From: JBHHYN01 sp046757565 | GTDB lineage: Bacteria > Pseudomonadota > Gammaproteobacteria > Eutrophobiales > Eutrophobiaceae | Direction: 5' to 3' | NCBI GenBank assembly: GCA_046757565.1 | Contig: JBHHYN010000143.1 | Span: 1-6,143, forward strand | Length of the DNA: 6,143 nt | Shown: in pieces, positions 1 through 5,996 of the stretch | Numbering within the stretch: the first letter of the stretch is position 1 | Layout of the letters: every line of letters begins with the position of its first letter | The notes under the pieces: generated by a model | Databases searched by the model: none | Told to the model about the DNA's origin: nothing | The model's input: the letters and a program-made list of their open reading frames with translations, nothing else | Translations under genes and position numbers: made by a program

Positions 1-2994
1 GTGACGGCGAACGGTGCGGGGACGGTGACGCTGGACGCGAACGGGAATCAATCGGATCTAACATCAAGCGGTTCCGGGACGATTGTCTCCGGTTCCGGGC
101 AGATCACACTGACTTCGGATGATGACGTCAGTATTGGCGCAACGGTGGGTGCGGCAGGAACCAGCGCGATCAGTATCAGTGCTAATGTTGATGCTGCACT
201 GGGCGCGGGAGAAACAGGTATCCTGAGTAATACCGCAGGGATAGGGAATGGTGGCTCAGGATTAGTTGCACTATCCGGTTTTGATGTGACGACCCTGAAC
301 GCTGATGTGAGAAGTGGCATACAAACAGATATAACGGCTACAGATGATATAACGCTTGGCGCCATCACAGTGAGTGCCGCCGGGGGAACTATCAATTTAC
401 GGGTAGACAGCGGGAATACGCAGGTTTCACAACTGGATCTCGGTGGCAGCACACTGACGGCAGGTACTGCGATTAACCTGACCGGTGGCAATGGCGGCGG
501 CAATGATACACTGATTGCGCAGAACCTCGCCAATACCTGGACGATTACAGGAGCGGATATCGGCACACTTTCCAATCTCCAGGTTAATGGCGGTGGTGCA
601 CCGGCTGCGGGGTATACCAACTTTCAGAACCTGACGGGTAATGCGAATACGGATCTGTTCGATTTTAACGGTGGTACAGTCAGCGGCAATGTGAACGGAC
701 AGGCCGGAATTGACACCCTGGATTATGCAACACTGGCCGGGCCGATCACAACAACCCTGGCGGCAACAGGCAGCGTGGATGGATTTACGGGTACGGCTAA
801 TAACATCATCGGTACGTTTGATAATATCAATGATTTGACAGGTACTGGTGTGACGACAGATTCCCTGATCTCAAACATCGCGACAGACAATACGTTTACG
901 GTGCAAGCCGGTAACGATACGTTCGTGACTGCAGGCGTGACCTTGACGTTTAACGGGCTGGACAATCTGACGGGCAATGGCGCCGGTAATGACACCTTTA
1001 CAGTTAATCAGGTGCATACGGGGAATATTACCGCAGCAGCAGGGAATAACACGGTTAATGTCAATGCCGCGCTCACGGGTAATATCAATTCGGCGGCCGG
1101 TAACGACACGATTACTACCACTGCGGCGGTGAACGGTACTATTACCGACACAGGGGGAGTGAATACATTTACTATCGGTGGGGTTTTAACCGGTAACTTA
1201 AATTCGGCGGCCGGTAACGACACGATTACTACCACGGCAGCAGTGAACGGCTCTATTACCGACGCAGGGGGAGTAAATACGTTTGCCTTTAACGGACCGG
1301 TCAACGGTAATGTAAATGGTGGAGCAGGTGTCGATACCTATACGATAAATAACACGATTACGGGAAGTCTCGCGGACAGCGGCGGTAACAACACCGTCAA
1401 TATCAGTGCCAACGTTACGGCCGGTATTACCACGGCTGCCGGTAATGACACCTTCAATTTCAATGCAGCGAACCTGTCCGGCAATCTCGCTGCCGGCACC
1501 GGTAACAATATCTATAACTTTAACGGTGGTACCGCGACGGGCACCGTCACAATTGCCGGTAACGATACCTGGAACCATGCAGCCGGTGTCAGCCTGGGCA
1601 GCACCGTTACCGGTGCTGGCTCCTTGACGGTCCCCAATGCCGGTCTCGGTGATCTCGTTATCGACAATACGGACCTGACCCTGCCGGCAATGAACAGCTA
1701 TGCCGGTCACCTGATAATCGGCGGCACCATTGTTCCGCCGACGTTGCCACTGGACGGCAACACGAACATGACCGTCAACACCGACCTGTTGACCATGAAT
1801 GCACCCATCGTGACCAATGGCAATATCACACTGATTGCCACCAACATTGATTTGAACAACAACATCAGCGCTGGAGGGATTGGCGGCAGCCAGGTCACCA
1901 TGGTGGCATCCGGTGACGGCACCACCGGCGGGAATATTGACGCCCTTGCCATCCCCACCAACATCAAGGGTGGCAGTGCACTGTTTATCACCACGAGTAC
2001 TATACAGAATGCGCAAAATATCGAATTGGAACTGGGTGGTGGCGATGTGCAGACCATCGTTGGGCAGGGCCAGGCGGATCCCCAATTCGGATTGCTGGAT
2101 GCCACCGCCATCCAGCCCACCGCCGATACCCAGGCATTTCTTAATCAAGTTCAGATTACCCGCGTCAATCAACTGGGTGTCGCCAACCAGTTCACTCTGG
2201 GGACCAATGTCCAGGCCGCCACTGCGATCCAGACGGTCTTCGCCAGTAACCTGATCGGTCTGCAACAACTGGCCTTTATCGATGTCGGCCTGTTTGAGGA
2301 AGAGTTGTCCCTGTTCGGTGTGATCGGTCATGGTATTGCCCTGGCCCTGGCCCAGTGCGAGGAGGTGGAGGGGTGTGCGCCGAATGTCACGGAAGAGGAG
2401 CTGGACCAGTTGATCAGCGCTTTACAGGCGCGTATCGATGAGTTGGAGAGGCGTCTGGGCGAGGAGGAGAAGGAGGCGAAACGGAGCAAGCTGGAAGAGC
2501 TGCTGGAAGGTTACAGGCAGGAACTCGAGAACTTCCAGGGCTATCAGAAGCAACTTCAGGAATTCAATGCCGGTGGAGAAGAGGAAGAGGGGTTCGAAGA
2601 AGAGGAGTTGGGTGCGGAAGAGTTTGGCGCCCCGGATGTTGTCGCCGCGCAGGTCAAGACCCTCAGTGGCATCCTGGAGGTAGCGAAACAGCGTATTGAC
2701 TGGTTCGAGGAGTTAAAGGCGGACGCGGATGCGCGGGCGAAGTTGAGTGAATCGACCGGTATTGAGTTGACCATCGAGGCCCTGGATGAGATTATCGAAG
2801 CGACCCAAAAGGAGATCCAGTCGATTGAAACACAGATTAAATTGTTACTGGAAGGAAACCAGGCGGAGCATGGACCCGGCCTGCCTTTCTGGGCGGAATC
2901 CGGTGATCACCAGAGGAGCCTGCATCCCGGTTATGGTCGCTCCTTACTCATACCGGATGAGAAATTATTCGCCGTGAACGAACGCTGGTACTGA
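1..2994 (+). CDS. Large beta-strand-repeat (filamentous haemagglutinin-like) surface adhesin, 5'-truncated, with C-terminal coiled-coil domain
   Basis: Open from the first base (GTG) to TGA at 2992-2994, 997 residues with no signal peptide, so it almost certainly starts upstream of the window. Residues 1 to about 700 are rich in Gly, Asn, Thr, Ser and Ala with very few Lys/Arg, in alternating strand-turn patterns typical of secreted beta-solenoid proteins. Residues 328-498 hold nine 19-residue repeats. Residues about 700-770 are a transition segment, followed by a block around 771-815 with the only two cysteines (C786, C792). Next come a charged coiled coil (about 798-855), a Glu-rich cluster (about 860-875), a second helical stretch (about 880-952) and a tail ending NERWY. 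No beta-barrel, LPXTG or PEP-CTERM motif is seen. The predicted role is adhesion or matrix formation outside the cell; export route and ligand are unknown. It overlaps the next gene by one base, implying translational coupling. Confidence 0.85.
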   Translation: MTANGAGTVTLDANGNQSDLTSSGSGTIVSGSGQITLTSDDDVSIGATVGAAGTSAISISANVDAALGAGETGILSNTAGIGNGGSGLVALSGFDVTTLNADVRSGIQTDITATDDITLGAITVSAAGGTINLRVDSGNTQVSQLDLGGSTLTAGTAINLTGGNGGGNDTLIAQNLANTWTITGADIGTLSNLQVNGGGAPAAGYTNFQNLTGNANTDLFDFNGGTVSGNVNGQAGIDTLDYATLAGPITTTLAATGSVDGFTGTANNIIGTFDNINDLTGTGVTTDSLISNIATDNTFTVQAGNDTFVTAGVTLTFNGLDNLTGNGAGNDTFTVNQVHTGNITAAAGNNTVNVNAALTGNINSAAGNDTITTTAAVNGTITDTGGVNTFTIGGVLTGNLNSAAGNDTITTTAAVNGSITDAGGVNTFAFNGPVNGNVNGGAGVDTYTINNTITGSLADSGGNNTVNISANVTAGITTAAGNDTFNFNAANLSGNLAAGTGNNIYNFNGGTATGTVTIAGNDTWNHAAGVSLGSTVTGAGSLTVPNAGLGDLVIDNTDLTLPAMNSYAGHLIIGGTIVPPTLPLDGNTNMTVNTDLLTMNAPIVTNGNITLIATNIDLNNNISAGGIGGSQVTMVASGDGTTGGNIDALAIPTNIKGGSALFITTSTIQNAQNIELELGGGDVQTIVGQGQADPQFGLLDATAIQPTADTQAFLNQVQITRVNQLGVANQFTLGTNVQAATAIQTVFASNLIGLQQLAFIDVGLFEEELSLFGVIGHGIALALAQCEEVEGCAPNVTEEELDQLISALQARIDELERRLGEEEKEAKRSKLEELLEGYRQELENFQGYQKQLQEFNAGGEEEEGFEEEELGAEEFGAPDVVAAQVKTLSGILEVAKQRIDWFEELKADADARAKLSESTGIELTIEALDEIIEATQKEIQSIETQIKLLLEGNQAEHGPGLPFWAESGDHQRSLHPGYGRSLLIPDEKLFAVNERWY
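982..1494 (+). repeat. Nine tandem 57-bp (19-residue) repeats inside the adhesin gene
   Basis: Nine in-phase units of exactly 19 codons each encode variants of AGNDTFTVNxxxTGNITAA (residues 328-498). Two degenerate 20-residue units follow (1495-1554 and 1555-1614). A related unit with a GGTVSGNVNGQAGIDTLDY-type sequence lies further upstream at about 660-725. Each unit has a GN[DN]T turn, a short strand, a second Gly/Asn turn and another strand, consistent with one coil of a beta-solenoid. The GNDT motif recalls RTX nonapeptides, but the GGxGxDxLx calcium-binding register is not kept, so these are not called RTX repeats. Confidence 0.85.
1087..1235 (+). repeat. Higher-order 114-bp duplication within the repeat array
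   Basis: A 35-bp stretch at 1087-1121 recurs identically at 1201-1235, an offset of 114 bp (two 57-bp units). The following bases stay similar. At protein level the pair AGNDTITTTAAVNG[TS]ITD plus GGVNTF occurs twice in succession. This shows that units 3+4 and 5+6 arose by a more recent duplication than the rest of the array. Confidence 0.85.
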
Positions 2995-3533
2995 TGATGC
3001 GATTGATCTCCTGCATACGGCATTGTCTCTTTGTGATGTTATTGTCCTTTGCAGCCGGGACTGCTGCTGCGGCACTGGGGGAGATCCTCACCGATGATGT
3101 CGCTGCCGGGGCCGATGCGTCGGCATTAATGGCGGAGGAAAACCTGTTCGAGACGCTGCGCAAGGGTATCGCCCTCTCATTCGCCCGGTGTGAAGGCATT
3201 GAACTGTGCGTGCCTGCAGTGAACAGGGATGAACTGGAGCGCATCGTCAACACCCTGGATAGCCGCATCACCACTATCAGCCAGCGCCATGACGAGACGG
3301 GCGAAAAGGATCTGGAGGAGGTCCTCATCGCTTATGCCGGCACTCGTGATGCCTATTCACAATTTATGGTAAAGCTGGAAGAGATGGCGCCGGAAGAGGG
3401 GGCAGGCGGGGAGGAAGATCTCTTTTCTGATGAGGAGCTTCCGGGTGAGGGAGAAGAGGGGAACGCCGCCGGCGGGGAAAACACTGATGTGTTCAAGGAT
3501 TTCAGTGAGGATGAGGCGGGCGATGAGGAATAG
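2994..3533 (+). CDS. Small exported acidic protein, paralogue of the adhesin C-terminal region
   Basis: This 179-residue protein has a clear Sec-type signal peptide: basic start MMRLISCIRHC, hydrophobic LFVMLLSFAAG, and an Ala-rich cleavage region near residues 23-27. It therefore should act in the periplasm or outside the cell. Residues 51-95 align without gaps to adhesin residues 771-815, with about 18 of 45 identities: GIAL, C-E then C-x-P with the same C-x5-C spacing (C66, C72), then EL and a helical segment. A short helix follows, then a Glu/Asp/Gly-rich tail (about 125-179) that parallels the adhesin's acidic cluster. The adhesin's second helical block and NERWY tail are absent. The start ATG overlaps the adhesin stop (TGATG) with no good ribosome site, so translation is probably coupled; a second ATG is the next codon. 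The family is not recognised. A partner, chaperone or cap for the adhesin is an inference from the shared domain and the operon. Confidence 0.85.
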   Translation: MMRLISCIRHCLFVMLLSFAAGTAAAALGEILTDDVAAGADASALMAEENLFETLRKGIALSFARCEGIELCVPAVNRDELERIVNTLDSRITTISQRHDETGEKDLEEVLIAYAGTRDAYSQFMVKLEEMAPEEGAGGEEDLFSDEELPGEGEEGNAAGGENTDVFKDFSEDEAGDEE

Positions 3534-3646
3534 GAGGGCAATTTCGATCCTGAATGAACAGAACGATTCGACTGGAAACAACGCTACGAATCATCTTCTA
3601 TGAATACCCAACCCCTGTTTTACAAGAAGGTTGTTCCATTAAATAA
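3532..3646 (+). promoter_or_regulatory. Strong ribosome-binding motif and possible short upstream ORF before sapC-like gene
   Basis: AGGAGGG at 3532-3538 overlaps the stop codon of the preceding gene, but the sapC-like ATG lies 61 bases further on and has no Shine-Dalgarno of its own. A 30-codon ORF (ATG 3554-3556, TAA 3644-3646, MNRTIRLETTLRIIFYEYPT at its N-terminus) starts 15 bases after the motif, longer than ideal, and overlaps the sapC-like start by 47 bases in another frame. It could be a coupling leader or chance. The in-frame stop TGA at 3555-3557 and lack of start codons between exclude a longer sapC-like protein. Confidence 0.3.
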
Positions 3647-4322
3647 GGAACAACATGGAAAATTGTATCTCGAACCGGTCGAAGGCTACGACTTCGCTGC
3701 CGGGACAAACAGCCTTTATATTGCAGCGGTGGAGTTTGCGAAGGCCGCGAGAGAGTATCCCGTTGTTTTCGGGAGCGGCGCCGAAGATACAGTCTTTCCG
3801 GTAGCGCTGCTTGGCTTGAAGAACAACCATAACCTGTTTGTGAATGACCGGGGGGAGTGGGTGGCGGATTACATCCCGGCTTACGCGCGCCGTTACCCGT
3901 TTATTCTCGCCAGTCCCGATGGGAGCAGCGACCAGTTTACCGTGTGTGTCGATGAGGGCTATGCGGGGTTTAATACCGCGAAGGAGGGGCAACCCCTCTT
4001 TGATAAAAAGGGAGAACAGACCCGGATCCTGCGACAGGCCGTGGAATTTTTACAGGATTATCAGAACCACGTGCAGTTGACCACGGCCTTCTGTAAAAAC
4101 CTGAAAGAACTCGAACTGCTTGAGCCCATGCAGGCCAATATCGAGATGCGGGACGGGGAAAAACTCGCCATTGGCGGCTTTCAGTGTGTCAGCCGTGACA
4201 AGCTCATGGCCCTGGCGCCCGGGGAGCTTGCAGACCTGGTCAAAAGCGGGCAGATGGAGTTGATCTACGCCCACCTGTTGTCCCTGAACAACGTCACGGC
4301 CTTGATAAATAAACTGAATTAA
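3600..4322 (+). CDS. SapC family protein
   Basis: The 240 residues match the SapC family (Pfam PF07277) in length and in recognisable features. These are an N-terminal Y-x4-P-L-x3-x-H-G segment, an LYIAAVEFAKAAREYPVVF block (about 39-57), VALLGL, a W-x2-DYIPAYARRYPFIL block (about 88-103), an EGYAGF motif (about 120), a FDKKGEQTRIL segment, a helical middle part and a late GGFQCVSRDKLMAL block. There is no signal peptide, so it should be cytoplasmic. SapC was named from Campylobacter fetus, where it lies in the S-layer locus; its biochemical role is not established. Here it follows an adhesin and a small exported protein on the same strand, supporting a surface-structure role by association. 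The ATG at 3600 gives the typical family N-terminus and has no good ribosome site. Confidence 0.9.
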   Translation: MNTQPLFYKKVVPLNKEQHGKLYLEPVEGYDFAAGTNSLYIAAVEFAKAAREYPVVFGSGAEDTVFPVALLGLKNNHNLFVNDRGEWVADYIPAYARRYPFILASPDGSSDQFTVCVDEGYAGFNTAKEGQPLFDKKGEQTRILRQAVEFLQDYQNHVQLTTAFCKNLKELELLEPMQANIEMRDGEKLAIGGFQCVSRDKLMALAPGELADLVKSGQMELIYAHLLSLNNVTALINKLN

Positions 4323-4519
4323 CCGTATGTACTCACTGTTGTCCCGTTAAAGATAACTACCTGGACCTAAATGCGTTAATGTCATTGATTATACGTATTG
4401 TATCAAGATCCGAGATATGAAAATGAATTACGAGTGTCGTCTTTCCGGAAAGTGCACCCATCCGGGTATAAACTCCGCACTCATCCGGAACCCGGCGATT
4501 TCAAGCACTTGCATGGATA

Positions 4520-4545
4520 CCGGATAACCGCTTTGCGGTTTCCGG
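4520..4545. repeat. GC-rich hairpin, REP-like intergenic repeat
   Basis: CCGGATAACCGC (4520-4531), loop TTT, then GCGGTTTCCGG (4535-4545). The arms pair fully except for one bulged base. CATGACG follows directly, giving the look of the terminus of a dispersed palindromic repeat. There is no T-run on either strand, so it is not a typical terminator. Confidence 0.55.
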
Positions 4546-4584
4546 CATGACGTTAGATGTTAACGGGAAAGCAGTGGTATGAAC

Positions 4585-4590
4585 TATAAT
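4585..4590 (+). promoter_or_regulatory. Candidate -10 box for the 113-residue ORF
   Basis: A perfect TATAAT lies 77 bases upstream of the ATG at 4668. The best upstream match to a -35 is a weak TTAACG at 4560-4565 with a 19-base spacer, so the promoter call is tentative. Confidence 0.25.
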
Positions 4591-4667
4591 GTGAACTGGC
4601 TCACGGTATTCCCGTGTGGATGATGATAAAAAGTGCACAGAAATTCCAGATTAGTGTCTAACAGATT

Positions 4668-5009
4668 ATGAATGCCCATATCACCAGGTTATCTCCCTAT
4701 CCGGGGCTGGTCCTGAACAGTCAGGACTCAGTCCGTTACCGGTATGCATCGGCGGATGTGGAGGATAAGGCGGCAGACAGCGCTAACCTCGACCGGCGGA
4801 CGGCCCGTCATGTCAACGCGATATTGGCGCCCGAATCTGTTTTCAATCAGTCTGGCAGCCGGCAGCAATTAAGCGGGGAGCGCACACTGGACGAGGTGAA
4901 TGAGCGCCCGGCCGTATCCGGAGCCGGAGTCCTGATGCAATTGATTAACAAGATGGGGGGCAGTGGCGTCCATACCGGGCCAGGCCGGGTATTTGATTTC
5001 GTAATTTGA
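4668..5009 (+). CDS. Hypothetical protein, 113 residues
   Basis: The family is not recognised. The protein starts MNAHITRLSPYPGLVL, is polar and charged in its middle (RRTARHVNAILAPESVF, then SGERTLDEVNERP), and ends with a hydrophobic LMQLINKMG segment and the short C-terminus GRVFDFVI. It has no signal peptide, membrane helix, cysteine or catalytic motif. Codon choice (GTC, CTG, GAC, GCG and mixed third positions) resembles the neighbouring genes, which favours a real gene. No clear Shine-Dalgarno precedes the ATG. It converges on the Sel1 gene, whose end is 26 bases away. A short disordered-then-helical cytoplasmic protein is the most that can be said. Confidence 0.55.
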   Translation: MNAHITRLSPYPGLVLNSQDSVRYRYASADVEDKAADSANLDRRTARHVNAILAPESVFNQSGSRQQLSGERTLDEVNERPAVSGAGVLMQLINKMGGSGVHTGPGRVFDFVI

Positions 5010-5014
5010 GGAGA

Positions 5015-5029
5015 GCGCCTTGCAGGCGC
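5015..5029. terminator. Possible hairpin between convergent genes
   Basis: GCGCCT (5015-5020), loop TGC, AGGCGC (5024-5029): a perfect 6-bp stem in the 26-bp gap between the two convergent stop codons. The position suits a shared terminator, but neither strand has the downstream T-run, so the call is weak. Confidence 0.3.
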
Positions 5030-5035
5030 CGGCCG

Positions 5036-5548
5036 CTATCTGTTCCTGACCTGTTTCGGCTTGTCCAGATCCTTTTCTTTCGGTCCGTATTTATTAATGA
5101 ATTCAGCAGATAATTTCTCCGCTTCTTTCAGTTCTTCGTTCGATAACTGCTCCCTGGCCTTGTGGACTGCGGTCATCGACAGCTTGTGCTTAAATTCTGC
5201 GCCGGTGCGGTACCAGGCATAGGCGTATTCATAGTCTCTCGGTACACCCAGACCTTTCATGTAGAGGTTACCCAGTTTATATTGGGCATGGGGGATGCCT
5301 TGTTCGGCGGCCTTACGGAACCATTCTCCGGCTTCTTCGTAGTTTTGATCCACTGCCTGGCCCTGGTAGTACATCATCCCAAGGTAATATTGCGCATAAG
5401 GGTGATTGGCGGTCTCTGCAAGGGGCCGCATGATTGAATAAGCCTGTTCATAGTTACCCATCAAGTAAGCGGCCACGCCATCATTGAAGTCGGCCTTGAC
5501 GGGTATTGATAAAAGCAACAGCAGCAGGGATATACCAATTTTTCTCAT
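5036..5548 (-). CDS. Sel1-repeat (TPR-like) periplasmic protein
   Basis: The 170-residue protein starts at ATG 5546-5548. A TTG one codon upstream is possible, but AGGA at 5557-5560 sits 8 bases from the ATG, the better spacing. The signal peptide MRKIGISLLLLLLSIPVKA has a likely cleavage after A19, so the protein should be periplasmic. Residues 20-48 form a TPR-like helix pair (GNYEQAYSIMRPLAE). Two Sel1 repeats follow: about 50-84 (AQYYLGMMYYQG ... YEEAGEWFRKAAEQG) and about 86-117 (AQYKLGNLYMKGLGV ... AYAWYRTGAE). The rest is a charged helix and a Lys-rich tail ending KPKQVRNR. Sel1 repeats form alpha-solenoids that bind other proteins, and exported members often serve in envelope homeostasis or signalling. 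The partner is unknown. The stop TAG is at 5036-5038. A mobile-type element ends 20 bases upstream of the start, so the native promoter may be displaced. Confidence 0.88.
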   Translation of the reverse strand: MRKIGISLLLLLLSIPVKADFNDGVAAYLMGNYEQAYSIMRPLAETANHPYAQYYLGMMYYQGQAVDQNYEEAGEWFRKAAEQGIPHAQYKLGNLYMKGLGVPRDYEYAYAWYRTGAEFKHKLSMTAVHKAREQLSNEELKEAEKLSAEFINKYGPKEKDLDKPKQVRNR

Positions 5549-5556
5549 CAAGTTTT

Positions 5557-5560
5557 TCCT
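5557..5560 (-). promoter_or_regulatory. Ribosome-binding site of the Sel1 gene
   Basis: On the minus strand AGGA followed by AAAACTTG leads into ATG. The 8-base spacing selects the ATG at 5546-5548 over the adjacent TTG. Confidence 0.6.
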
Positions 5561-5625
5561 GTATGGGTTAGCAGTCTGTCAGACTTAGGATCATCTCGGT
5601 CTCTGTTCCAGACTCGACTCTAACA

Positions 5626-5643
5626 CCTGCATATCCATGCAGG
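5626..5643. repeat. Small hairpin in the left-arm insertion of the element
   Basis: CCTGCAT (5626-5632), loop ATCC, ATGCAGG (5637-5643): a perfect 7-bp stem. It lies in the stretch of about 49 bp that has no counterpart in the right half of the element. Confidence 0.6.
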
Positions 5644-5652
5644 CGTACTACA

Positions 5653-5750
5653 AAAAAGCCGGATTTGGCCATCTTTTCCCCTATTTTTCGACCAATAGCA
5701 CCGGCTATTACTCTCAAAATAGTGAAAAACCTGACTCAAACCGGACTTTT
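5653..5750. repeat. Long imperfect palindrome inside the mobile element
   Basis: Arms 5653-5699 and 5704-5750 pair around a 4-base centre (ACCG) with no gaps: 33 of 47 positions are complementary and one more is a G-T pair. The best blocks are AATAGC/GCTATT next to the loop, CTATTTT/CTCAAAATAG-side pairing, TTTT/AAAA, CCGG/CCGG and AAAA/TTTT at the base. Transcribed on either strand it could fold into one long bulged hairpin. Confidence 0.75.
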
Positions 5751-5824
5751 CCTCGCTACGATGCCCTAAGTCCGACAGACTGCTAGCGTCCGGGATTGTT
5801 TCACGGGTTGACAGGAAAGTAAAT

Positions 5825-5844
5825 GCACCCATGGTTGAGGGTGC
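5825..5844. repeat. Hairpin GCACCC/GGGTGC
   Basis: GCACCC (5825-5830), 8-base loop, GGGTGC (5839-5844). On the minus strand it is followed by CATTTACTTTCC, weakly T-rich. It could be a third, weak stop signal in the same series. Confidence 0.35.
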
Positions 5845-5862
5845 CCAATCGGATTAAACGGT

Positions 5863-5892
5863 TAAAATAAAGGGCCCCGCCTGGACGGGGCC
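5863..5892 (-). terminator. Rho-independent terminator, minus strand
   Basis: On the minus strand GGCCCCG, loop TCCAGG and CGGGGCC (5873-5892) form a perfect 7-bp GC stem. It is followed by CTTTATTTT (5863-5872 region), a good U-rich tail. On the plus strand the hairpin is followed by ATATAAAAAG, so the signal points leftward, for a transcript entering from the right. Confidence 0.6.
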
Positions 5893-5950
5893 ATATAAAA
5901 AGTTTACCTGCTTTGTTGTTGCTATTAGCTACAGCACCGGCAACTATAAC

Positions 5951-5996
5951 AAAAAGCCCGGGGGGATTCAAATCACCGGATCCAGAAAATCCGGGC
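5951..5996 (-). terminator. Second terminator-like structure, minus strand
   Basis: On the minus strand GCCCGG (5991-5996) pairs with CCGGGC (5956-5961) across 29 bases that contain an inner GGAT/ATCC pair. TTTTTGTT (from 5955 downward) follows. The stem is short and the loop long, so this is weaker than the hairpin at 5873-5892, but it has the same orientation. Confidence 0.4.

Larger units (their letters stand above)
4323..4667. other. Intergenic region with degenerate palindromic repeats
   Basis: No coding signal was found in this 345-bp gap. The part from about 4437 to 4553 is packed with CCGG-containing short inverted motifs: CCGGGT (4462-4467) with ACCCGG (4490-4495), several TCCGG copies, and the hairpin at 4520-4545. 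Read on the minus strand it begins CGTCATGCCGG, like common dispersed intergenic repeats of Gammaproteobacteria. No convincing Rho-independent terminator follows the sapC-like stop. Confidence 0.45.
5569..5785. mobile_element. 217-bp MITE/foldback element with 21-bp terminal inverted repeats
   Basis: The ends at 5569-5589 and 5765-5785 are inverted copies matching at 20 of 21 positions; the left end begins TAGCAGTCTGTCAGACTTAG. If the outer TA is counted as target rather than repeat, a TA duplication flanks the element, but this is ambiguous because TA is self-complementary. No transposase is encoded. The interior is a long imperfect palindrome (5653-5750) plus an extra segment of about 49 bp in the left arm carrying its own hairpin. 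This structure fits a non-autonomous element mobilised by an IS transposase elsewhere. The parent IS family cannot be set from the sequence alone; the terminal repeat recalls ends seen with IS1182-like elements, but that is memory, not a match. Confidence 0.75.

Noticed and set aside
48..1304. Several minus-strand open frames rich in Val, Pro and Ala
   Set aside because: They are antisense translations of the Gly/Asn/Thr repeat protein; periodic composition explains their length.
982..1494. RTX-type calcium-binding repeats
   Set aside because: GNDT motifs occur every 19 residues, not every 9, and the GGxGxDxLx pattern is absent.
1198..2331. 377-codon open frame on the minus strand opposite the adhesin
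   Set aside because: It is a shadow frame over the repeat-rich adhesin gene, with no family resemblance and low-complexity sequence mirroring the plus-strand repeats.
4437..4553. CRISPR array
   Set aside because: Motifs are irregular palindromes without constant repeat length or spacing, and no cas gene is present.
5808..5813. Perfect TTGACA -35 box
   Set aside because: No acceptable -10 box 16-18 bases downstream and no gene to serve on the plus strand.
5620..5832. 70-codon minus-strand frame across the mobile element
   Set aside because: It runs through the terminal repeat and palindrome, has no ribosome site and resembles no transposase.
5958..5980. tRNA T-arm-like ATTCAAAT sequence
   Set aside because: The flanking bases do not form the 5-bp T stem and no acceptor, D or anticodon arm is found around it.
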